A stretch of DNA of 64,000 bases, taken from assembly GCA_023053575.1 (NCBI GenBank), contig JAKZAP010000016.1, positions 15,208,030 to 15,272,029 of the forward strand, in the 5' to 3' direction. The first letter of the stretch is position 1, and every line of letters begins with the position of its first letter. Positions 24,501 to 36,500 of the stretch are shown here, piece by piece. The position numbers and the translations under genes are program-made. The DNA comes from Branchinecta lynchi (Eukaryota; Arthropoda; Branchiopoda; Anostraca; Branchinectidae). The notes beneath the pieces were generated by a model. It was not told the DNA's origin, did no database searches, and saw only the letters and a list, made by a program, of their open reading frames with translations.

Positions 24501-27500
24501 ATAAATAGTAATCTTCTTATGGGGCCTGGCCAAGACTAGAAATCTACAAGACCTGCAAATTGTCTGGTCAAGAGCTCTAAGAAATCTTTTATTTTTGCGA
24601 TTTGATCGAAACCTTTGGTCTTGTTGTATAGTCAGTGACCAATGCCCGCGGATCGAAGTTTTTTTTTTTTTTTAGGTAGTGCGGCTCTTGCAACTTCTAA
24701 AGAAGGCCATTACGATGTAAATTACCTCACGCTCAAAACCGGCCTGCCTGAATTCTCGTATCTTGGTGAGTCACTCCCTCCCCGCAGCTCCCCGGTCTTC
24801 GAGCAGGGTTCGGTAGGAGCTTTAGAAGCTCGGATACCGGCAAGTACTGATTCAAATCTGAGGATAAGAGACCTTTAAACTTTGACTGAAAGGGACTGGG
24901 ATAGGACAATCTAGTTATCCAGCACTTATTCAGTTAAATTGACTTGACGACCCGCTGAAAATGCGTTACTTCGTTGTTCCGCTATTCACGAATAATCGAT
25001 TTTCAAATAGTGGAATTTCCGTTTGATTTGTGGTACCTCTATGCGTTTGTATCTGTGTTGTATGCCTCACCACAAAGATTTATGATTTTTTGTTCGTTCA
25101 GGCACTAAGTAGTCTTCACCAAGCTCACCACTGCCAACTGAAAGCTGCGTTAGTGTTGAGATTAAAATTTCCCGTGTCACAGTACGTTTTGGGGACGGCC
25201 GCAGATGTTCTGAACGTCAGAACTAGAGCAGATATGGAAAAGACAAATCCCTGAGCAGAATCAAGAAACTTATTTTCGGTGTTTGATCCTTCAAATTGTT
25301 CAGTGGATTCAATTAAATGAAGCAAAAATAAATCGGCTTTTCAGTGAAAATCTAAAGGATACGCACCGCGCTGAGGATAAAATCCCTCCAGTGGTCTTGT
25401 ATCTTTGTATCTTTTGGATGTCAACTGAGACTCTGCGGCCTAGGCCTTTTGCTAGGGCTTATGCTGAGCTAGACTTGGAGCGTTTTCCACCCTTCTACAA
25501 AATTAACTATTAGTTACTATTTCCGTTCCAACCTCAAAAGTTACTACGCTGACCGTTCCAACCTTCTTGAAATAGTAGCGAATAGTAACTATTTCCTTAC
25601 CACGCTCGGGAGCGTAGTAACTACGGATCTCTCTAACGTGATTGGACGGATTCACCCATGTCATGATATTCTGCTGGAAAATAGAAAAATTGTTCCAGCC
25701 TTGACGGCAAACAGCCAGAAGTCGTGACGTCATGCGTAGTAACTACGGTAAGTAGAATGGAACACGCTTATTCAGACAATGTTTACAACGGATACGTCAG
25801 CTATGATTCTTTATCAGCGATAATTTTTACTTTTTATTTAAATTTACTTTTGTATTTTATTCATACTCCGCTGTTACGCAAAAAGCGGGTCATAAATAAA
25901 TAAATAAATAAAATAAAAATAGCTGACGTATCCGTTGTAAACATTGTCTGAATAAATGTTTCAAAGTCAGCTTGGGCTCAAAGAATATTTATGGAACACG
26001 CTCTTAGCTAACCTGAGCTATGCTAACCTAAAATAGGCTAAAACTTCCAGAATTCAGTGTCCTACAAATATTGTTCGGGATATCATAGAGTCGTGACGTA
26101 AACGCAACCTCATGCGATGAGGACCTAACGTAGGATTTGATTGTCCCTAGAATGGCTTATACTATCGCTTGACCTACCTCACTGGCCGCTCGGCTCTAGG
26201 CTGATATAATAGACTCAAATATATGAACCGACAGGAGCAGACTACACTATAAAAAGTTTTTCCGTATAAAGATTAAAGTTAACTGCAGTATTTGCTACTC
26301 GGGTTTTCTCATCTCTACGCAGATAAGATTAATACCAAATAGAGATAAGATGAATCTGAGTAGCAAATGCTGCAGTTAACTTTAATCTTTATACGGAGGA
26401 ACTTTTTACAGAGTAGGACTAATCTACAGTTTACACGGACAAGAAATCCTGTCGAGTAGAAAGGAATTCCTGTCGACTTGAAAGGAATTCATGTCCACTT
26501 GAAAGGATTTCGTTCGTGAAGACGACTAGAAAAAAAGTCTAGCGGGACGAGAACCCTTTCATGATGAAAGTAATTCCGGTCTATTTGAAAGGAATCTCGT
26601 CGGAAGTGCTGGTAAAAAGACAAAACAAAAGTCTAGCTAGCTTTTGAGACGCACTGATGCCACAAATGCTCTCGAAACATTTTTTTATTGGCTAGTGAAT
26701 TTGTTTTGTCAGATTTTCTGGTTTTAAGAATTTTTTTTTCCTCTGCGTGTACACTTAGTCTTGTAACCAAGATTGGATTCTGTTCGAGTTTCCCTGTACT
26801 TGTAAACGCTACATAAATCTCTAGTGATACGATCAAAATCAACGATATTTATCCTTATATGGTACATATTTTTTTTATCCATACAGATATATCTTTTAAG
26901 GACCCTGGGGCTTTCAGATACAGGTGTTGATACAAGGTACAGTTGTTTCGGTTTTCGATTTTTTTTTTCCGTTCGAAAGATGCAAGAAATAGGTTACATT
27001 GAACAGGGAGCAGAAGAGGAAAACATTTCATGGGTGGGAAAAAAGCGCCATGTTAAAGAGTCCTTAAAGAACCTGTCTTACCGAAAATACTAACGCAACC
27101 TACTTCCATAATCACTCCGTATATTTCTAAACCCGGAGACCCCAATTTCGTAAGGTTTATTCTAACCCCTCTAGCAAAACCAGCCGACACTTGCCGTGTT
27201 TTGCTACCTTCGATGTGTCTCACGCTGTCGAAGGTTGTCTGCAAGAAGTTTTTCCATCAGAAATCCGGCCAAGTAAATTTTAAACCAAGTCAACGGGTCT
27301 TGGAAAAGGCTTAAAACAGTCAAAACCGTGGGTTATTTTTGAAAGCACAACCTAGTTTTAAAGTATTGGAATATTTTAAGATATTGTAAGTTGAAGAGTA
27401 AACATTGCGAGCGGTCCTTTAATAATCCCTGTAAATAGATATGCCGGTATCGGAATGAGAGTGTGGTCCACATGGTTTGCGATAGTGAAAAGCTAAGAGA

Positions 27501-30500
27501 GTGAGGAAAGAAAAGGATGGTGTGTGTGAATTTAACGATGAGTGGTTGAAAGGATTTTTTTTTCTTATTTACGTAACAATCTTTAGCATATTCAAAACAC
27601 ACTTCAAATGTATCTCACTTTATCACATTTTGGTAACAATAGAAGGTATGAACACTCTCTACAAAATAAAAGATATCTCCTACATAAACTTTGCCTGTGG
27701 TGTCCATTGCTGACTTCTCCTTTCCTCCCGTTTATCATATCATCTTTCTTCTCTTTAAATTTCTTTAACTGAGAAGGAACAGACTTATAACAACAAGTCA
27801 AATTTGCTCAACCCATTTCCGAAAAATGGCCTTCCGCTGTAGGGTGGCTTGGGAAATTAACACATTAAAGAATTCCATATTCCATGGTGGCTTGGGAAAC
27901 TATCACCTCAAAGAATTCCATATCCCAGCCCATCTGTCGCACCTAAATTAGGCAATGTTCCAAGGATTTAAAGTCGATTCCCAGCACCCGTCCTTTTTCC
28001 CCTTCAATGTCCTTAGAGTAGGTAGCCTTTTTGTGCAAAACAGTTCTTGAAGATGAGTGATTGGCGAGCAGAAAAGACTGTGGTGCTTTCTCTAGCGAGC
28101 AATGGGGTACAGAAACAGATTTTGGAGTAAGCAAATTTGAAAAGACAAGGACATTTGAAAGTATGCCATCAGGTGAAAGAAATATTTGTGCGTTTTTGTT
28201 TTTGTGTAGCTTATTTTGTGTAGCCAAGTTACCTGGATGATGTTGGCCGTGACCGTCTGGCAGCTTAGTATTAAATCTTTCAAATTTTTGGCCTTGTTCT
28301 GTTAATTCATCTCATCAGTTCTAGAACAATTTTTCTTTTGGGATATTTCAGGATATTTCTCGTAAATTTTACGAATCAAATGCCATTTCTAAATATTTAA
28401 AATGTCTCGGGCTGCGTCTACTAACTGATTTCGAGCAACGACGTACCCTGCGAATAAGCTCTTGCAAAACTGAGTTTAGCTATGCTTCGTTAATATTCTA
28501 TATGACTAAGTCCAAAACACGCCAGCGATCCTCAGGAAGAAGGAGTAAGCGTGTCCTTGCGACTCAGACTTCAACGACTCAAATCCTGTGGCAATCAGCG
28601 ATCTTGGCAGCAGCTGTGACACCACTTCCGCCTTTCCTCCGCTTGCTACCCGGAGAGGCCGGAGATTTTGCATCCGCAAGGAGAGATAGTCATGAAGAGA
28701 ATTTTTAAACAGTTGATCTATCTCTCCCTCTCTCTGAGTACCTCTACTAGCTCTAAGCTATTTGGTATAAAAATTTGTATTAATAAGTTCTGATGATTTT
28801 AGGCTACTCTGTCACCGCTGGCCACTACTCGGGCAAGAACGAGCTGCTCTACGTTCTTGGTGGACCGCGCTCCAACTCAGATGGAGGTGCGATCGCCTTT
28901 ATGAAACCCTCCTTTGGACAAGAACCAGCTCGGGTCCTTCAAACTATCCGTTTGGGGGACATAGGAGATGGTTTTGGCTCCAGTCTTCTAACTGGCGACT
29001 TCAATAACGATGAATTTGATGACCTTTTGGTGGGTGCGCCGATGACAAATTTGGGACTTCAGAGATCCTTTGACGAGGGGAAGGTGTACATTTTCAAAGG
29101 TTCCGCCTTTAGAAGCTCCGTAAGCTCGTTTTCTTTATCTACATATTAACAACAGCTGAAAGCTCATATGGCACTTGCAAGAATAGGCAAAATGTTGGCG
29201 GGAGTTTTTTGTTTGGGAGTTTTGTACAGATTCGAATATTATTTTATTATACACTAGTAAGTAAGAAGTACTGTAAAAGGCATTTCTAAAACTCCTCTTC
29301 TTCGTCGGAGGGTTTAATGGTCTTCAATATGGTTTCGACATTTATATCAAGTACGTTTCTTCTTTGAATTTTGCTGCGTAATTTCCCATTACGAGGAGAC
29401 GGACCTCTGCTTCGTCTAGGGTTTCACCGGCTAGTAGCTAGAAGGTATCGTATGATAAAAAGTACTTTTCGACCTTGCGGTGAAGATGCGCACTTTTGAG
29501 GGAGCTAGAACCTCATTTGTAAGCAAAACCCTTGCTAAAAAAATGGGAATGGGCTCATATATGGAGATCATGAAAATGAATATTTTGCTTAAAAGTGTTT
29601 TTCTTAATTTGCGGTCATGATTGGTACTTTAAGGAATGGTCGAATTTGGAAAGTGGCGATTTCTACGCCAATCTTGTCGAATTTCTAATATTTCAGCCAA
29701 GTTTCATCGTCCTAGCACACCTGGAAGTACCTTTGCTAGTGATCACCAGAATTCCGGACTCCCCCTTAAACTCCACCCGGTGTCACCTGAGACAATCCGG
29801 TTCTATAAAGGGGGGGGGGGGGGAATAGATCAAGAGAGACATGTCCTCGGTTCAATTACAAAATTTTACTCAAACCGATCACCCGTTCCAGAGTTACGGG
29901 CGTCTCAACATTTCGGATATTCCCCCGGATTCTCTCTACTCCCCCATGACTATCGGATCGAGTAAATTTGTATGTACAAGTCAGTTTGATAGGGTCCCTG
30001 ATACGCCTCCCAAGTTTCGTCATGAAAATCCCCAGAACCACCATCACCGGAATTCCGGGAAACACCCCTCCCCCAAAGTGTCCCGAACCAGTCCAAATGT
30101 GTAAACGATTTATCTGGAGCAGATGCTTGTTATTCCCAGCAAGTTTCACTCCTATCCCTCCATTCTAACCGTTTCTCTGGATTTCCGGTCTCCCCCCCCC
30201 CCGACTCCTCCATTGCTGTCGAGTCCAGTTCGGACTTCAAATGGAAGATCAGACATTTGTCATTTATTCAGGTATTGAGTTTCATTTCAGTCCTATATCC
30301 CGTTCGAAAGTTACACACCACTCAATGTTCCGCATCCCCCCCCCCGCTCAACTCCCCCCCTCCCAGGATGGTCGGATCGGGAAATTGATTACTGCCAGGG
30401 TAGTTTGGTCGGGTCCCCGATACGCCTGCCAAGTTTCATCATCCTAGCACCCCCTAATCTATATCAACCGCTACTAAGGTTCAACAACATATTATACCAA

Positions 30501-33500
30501 CCTCTTCGACCTTCGATTGCTCTAGCTTTCTCTGAACGAAATTTAAGCAAAGAATGACTCATCCTCGAGCAGAGCTATACTAGTGGGAAGAAAGAATGAC
30601 TCATCCAGGCGCAAAGCTATACTAGTGGGAAGAAAGGGGTTGGGGTTTGACAAAAACTAGAAAAAGTGGTTCAAGAGATTTCGGGTGTCCCTCCAGCCCC
30701 TCTCCCCCCCCCCAGTTATCGGATCCGATCCGAATTTGACAATGAACATCCAAGACACTTGTTCTTGAACCTGTCAAGTTTAATGCACGCCCGATTATCC
30801 GTTCCAAAGTTATGAATGTTACTAATTTCTGGATTGCCCATCTTGCCACTCCCCCATTGATGGTCGGATCCAGGAAGTAATTATTTCCAAGTTAATCCCC
30901 GTGGGTCCCTAATATGCGTGCCAAGTTTTATCGCCCTAGGTAATGTGGAAGTGCCCAAACTAGCAAAATGCGGACAGACCGACGGACCGACCGACCGACA
31001 GACAGACATTACGATCGCTATATGGCACTTGAGTAAGCTCAAGTGCCATACAAAAAAGGGATAAGTTCAAACTTGATGACAACTGCTTTCTTCTGGTACA
31101 AAAAGTACCATTTACTGTAAATATTTAAGTATTAACAAAAGTTTAGATATGTTCTTTCTTCAATCGAGTATGTTATTTAGTTTAAACGCTATCTTTTTGG
31201 CGAATCTCGGCACCGCTTAGCAACATATACAGTATTAAAAATACGCTTTTGCCTGGTATAGTTTTTATGGCACTTGAAGCTTCGCTAAAGTGGCGTATAG
31301 GCTAACGATCACTTTCCGGTTGGTCGGTCGGTCGGTCTGTCAGGCCACTTTTCTAGAGTTAGGGTACTTCCAGAAGTGCTTGGACGATGAAACTTGGCAG
31401 GCATATTATGGACCCGAACAAACTAACTTGGAACTAATCACTTTCCCGATCCGACCACCGTGGGGGAGTGGAAGGAAGGGGAATTCCGAATATTGATGTG
31501 TGTATAGCTTTTAAACGGGAAATCGGATCTTCATGAAACTTTATATTTTTGGAATAACCTCGTGTTTCAGATGGATCCGAGACTTTCGGGGGAGTTGGAG
31601 GTAGGGGTGAAGATTGCATGACTCGTTCAGAGTGGACAAATCGGGATGAAACTTGATAGGTAGAACAAGCACAACCCCCCGACAGACATCGTTGACAAGA
31701 CCGGACCGGATACGAGCACTTTGGGGGAGTTGGAGGGAGGGTTCCGCAATTCCGGTGGTCCCGAGCTAAGATGCTTACACATTTGCTAGACGATGAAACT
31801 TGGCAGGCAATGCAGGGACTCTAAACTAACAGTTTTAACTCAAGAACAATCGTTTTTCCGATTTGACCATCTTCGGGGGAGGGGGGGGGGAGTGGATGAA
31901 GGGTGAATCCGGAATCTTGAGGTATTTCCAACTTTCGAACGGGTGATCGGATCTTGATGTCCCATTTCTTTCTGTTGGTAGAACGGTTTTATTAACAAAA
32001 CAATCGAGGATCTTATAAATAGCACAGCAAAACCACTAATTGCAAGGATGTGCTGTTAAACAACACAACAACAATAAATAAACTAAAGTAAGGAATAAGA
32101 GTCTGAAACCATGTACCAAAACACTCCCAAGGCAAAAAAAAAAATAACAAAAAAAACGCAAATAGCTTTCCTTAATCCATTTCGAAACTATACCAATGTG
32201 GTGGAGTCGGGGGGGGGGGGGGGGGGGATTTAAATTTTGTGACACTCTTTTTTTTTATACCCGCGTAGCTTCTTTTTCGTTTGTTCATGCTTTGGATTGA
32301 ACCAAAACAAGTGGCTACGTCTCCACCTCCAACTCAGTGACGTTAATACAAAATTTACGTAAAAGTTTACCCTACATTAACGTCACTTACACTTTCGTCT
32401 TAAACCTATTATCTTTGTTATCAACTCTAAATTTAACTTCTCTTTTCAAAATTTTAATTTTTCTATTAAATATTCTCCTCAAAACTCACTCTCTTATTCA
32501 AAAACCTTTCCTCCATAAAGTCTAAACCTACAACCTAAATTTACCCTTTTTTCATTTTTCTAACAATAGTAAGTTTTATCTACCATATTTTACAACCATT
32601 AAATATCTTTTCTTCTTTACTATTAATCTACTCATATTTTTAAAACCTGGCAAAAACCCAAAATATGTACAATTTTTTTCACACTCTTTGTGACACTCTT
32701 CGGGGGTGGCGATAGGGATGAAAATTTGTGGGAAGAACAAGCATAAGCATATTGGACAATGGAAAACGGATACGTTAGACAATTTTTTTAGAGCTATATT
32801 TGCGGCAAGGGACCTCTTCAGGCTCAAAGCCGCTCAAGTTGGAAAAACAAACTTACGGAAGTCAAAGATGATTCGCTGTCTGCTTGGGCTGAAGGAACAT
32901 ATTTACAAGCATTAGCCCTAGATACATCAGTGAAAGAACTGGACAGGATTATGCCATGTTAAATTAAGTGTATCTCTAATCTTTTATGCTTTAACATGTT
33001 GTACGAAACCGAGTATCTAATATACGTGTAGCGTCTACCCGAGCGGCTGGTACATGTTGACTATACCGGTACTCTGATCTTAATCCTCGAAGGGTTGGTT
33101 CGTAACTGTGGAGGGGGAAGTTCGGACGGTGGGTCCTACATTCAATAAACAGTGTTTAGAAAACACACTTACTTTTAATATTGGAAATACTGGTCGGAAA
33201 TACTGGCGCTTCGCGAGTAATGCCATAAGCAGTGTGATAAAAATGAACTTGGTGAGAATCATTTGACTCGAATAATGATTCAAAGGACTCTTAAACTTGG
33301 GTTCTAGTCGAAGGGAAGATCGGGTTGATCTTAGAGAGGGTGTTCCTCTCACTACAGTTGTTACAAAAGATTTGAAATTAAATATTTCGTGTCGTTACGC
33401 TCCTCATGTCTTTCAAAAAGTGTCTCCCGACACAGCTCTAAAAATACCTATAATCTGTAATTTGACTTGCTCAAACCAGGTTGAAGGTTGTCATATCAGC

Positions 33501-36500
33501 TATGTTTCACAATTTACTTATTGTGTCAAAAATCTGATTTCAAGGGGTACTGTTTACGGTTAAACTAAATATTCCAATAAACCAGTTAAACCTGTCACCC
33601 CTAACCCAGAAAGTGTTCCGTTACAACCTTCTGCCATTGTACCATTTACTTTAAAAACTAGCAAACGGCGGCCAACAACAACTTGGTGTGAACTTTAATT
33701 TTGCGCCACCAATCTCTTTAAGTCAGCTCTCGCCGTCACTTAGCACTGGGTATCGCTTCTGAACCCCTTTGTCAGCCTTAGACCGACACTTCCAGTGTAT
33801 GGATATATCGTTGGTCGTGGCATTTTTCTCCATATTGTCAGGTCTATCTAATTTACTTATAGAACCATTACTTCGTAGGTTCTTTAATTGTTAATTACTG
33901 CTTATCGTTACCGAAATCAGAATTTATTTTGGACTTTGAGTTTACACTTCCCTTCCTCCCTTAGAAAAGAATAGCGCCTATATGACAACTTTCAACTGGA
34001 AAATCGTATCCCTGCAAAGACATCGATCCTAGTCTATACAGGGTTACTGTCTCTAATACGTCCGATGTTCGTAATAAACTATAGACCAAACACTTGCAAC
34101 TCAATCCTGTTAAAATCCTACTATCTCTACTTATTACTGGGGCAACCATCTTTAGTTATAACTTGAACTTCTAAACCCCAAAGCCTAAATCCTAAAAACA
34201 ACGTTAACTTGAAAATAGAGTATGGAAACAAGTGCTTTAAGTTCCCAAATCACTAACTATTCCTTGCCAATCTTCTGAATACTGTAAGGTCAGACTTACG
34301 CACACGGCATTGTCTTCCGCTTTCTCAAGCTATTGTCTTGTTTTGGGACTCAACATCCGGGTCCCAGCTGTCTCGTGATGGTACTGCGCCATCTTCCTTC
34401 TATGAACGGTCACCTCTTCTTCCGAAGTTTCATATGGCTTCTTCCGTTGTCGGATTTGGTTATTTTCTTCTTTGGTTCCTATGCCTGCTTGTGTTCTCTT
34501 CTGCATAGCCTCTTCTTGGGCTAGAGAACCTTTTCCTTTCTTCTTGTGACAAGGCACGTAGTCAGTCTTGCTTGAAATTCATCTTCTGGAACGTATAGCT
34601 GCGAGGACAGCTATCCGACATCTCTGTGTTGGAGATACTGGGTCGATTCTTCGTAAGGTTGTCCTTCCGCTCGCTTGTGGGTGCGAGCATTTCTGGTATG
34701 ACGAACTCATCGTTGGTGTCTCTCTTACTCGACTGAATTGTAAATCGGACTTAACCCACAATATTAGCCGCTTATTTGCTTATTTTTACGGGAAACCAGC
34801 TGTCGACCCATTTTAGTTTAATTCTTTAAACCATTCCAGCTTTCACTTAAAGTAAAATCTCTCTCTGCCCCAGTAACGGAGCTTTACTTAAATACTTTAT
34901 AAATGCTCCTTGAAGCATTTTCTCAAAGGAGAAATACGATTATCCTGGCGGTTACTTCTTCCCGCCCAGGGGTGACCAAACTCACCCCTCGCTATCCATT
35001 AGCATTTACTCGAATGAAACTTGGCCAAAGTTCTATTGATTTTAAGTGGTGTTCCACTTGCTTTCCAGTCAGGAGTACATTCTCTTAAAGCAGAAGTAAC
35101 TAGTTCACTGGGATTTTTGGGGAAAATTCACAAATTTTTGAATCAACTAAGGGGAATAAATAAAATTCAATGAATCAGTCAAATTTGAATTCTTGAATAT
35201 CGTACAGTCCTCATCAAGGAGACCAGCAGTGACCGAGCTCACTCAAGGTTTGTTGGTGCCTGGCGTCACTATACGATACATTTCCGTACCTTAAAACAAA
35301 AGGGATAATAACCAATCTAGGTTTGTACTATCAAATGGGATCAAGTGAGCGACAGTTCATGACCTGTGGTTCACTTGTTCCGCGGCTATCGTGAAAAACT
35401 TGTATCCCTACTTCCGTGTTCCACCCCCCAGTTTCGTGTATGTTAACAGTCTGGCTGCTTTTTGTCTCGTAGTGGTCTCGACTGTCTACTTGAGAGCGAC
35501 TCAAGATACAGTTTGTACTCCTCCTGTTTTGCTTTCTTCGCTGCTTGTTCTGCTGCCTTTGCAGCATCTGAATCCAACCTACTCCTTTTGCTAGATGGTG
35601 CTTGAGTGAAAGCACCGCTGGCGATAAGATTTTCCTCGCAGCAGTTGTCTCCAATCTTGAAAAATTCTGTGATGCCACCTGTAACGTCAAAACCGTACCC
35701 TGAAGCACTTTCAACCAAAGTGAAATACGCTTCGAGTCTCTCCAGGACTCTATGTGGCAACCTCCTGAAGAGGGCCCTGAGAGGGCTTATACCGGAACTC
35801 ATGTCCGCCGATGCCTCTAACTGTACTCCAAACAACACGACGTCAACAAAAAGTGCATCCTTTGCGCAGTTGCACGGATTAATCTAAGACGGACGACGGA
35901 ACCTGCGTGACGCCTGACTCATTCATACTCTGGAGCGCTCGCGATTTTCGTGCTTCGATGAATCAAGCAATGTCAGCAATTTCTTGAACGTGGCCTGCCT
36001 TGCACATTTTGTTCAGATCGGTTTCCTCAAGGGTCCCAAGCATAGCTCAACTGGAACAGATTGGGAGGGTTCTCAAGCAATGTCATAGAATCAATTTTAT
36101 TTCCTAAAATTCATTCTACAAAATCCCTTCAAAGTATAAAAAAACAGCTGTCCCAAATTCTCATTAACAAGTTTAAGAATGGATAATTAACACTTAGAGA
36201 TTGGTTGTATTTCATGTTTATTTATGTGTTTTCCTCTTAGTGATTCTGGTTTTCAGTCACCCTTCCCTCATCTTTGTTGTTGTTTTTGTCTGGATTGATT
36301 TCGCTTCGTGTTGGCGATGTCGTGCGGTGATCTTTCTACTTAGCTTTGGATCGATTTCGTTTTATTGATTTTCTTTTATGGAAGGGTCTGAACCATTCGA
36401 TGTTTTTCTTCTCTCCGGTTCAAACCCTGAAATAATTGTAAGTGCAGAGTTTAGTATTGTTAATGTTTATGTATTATATAAAGTAAGAATAAAAAAACCT

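Noticed and set aside
29636..30168. Proline/serine-rich ORFs on both strands
   Set aside because: They arise from pyrimidine-rich family C modules and are seen in all C copies.
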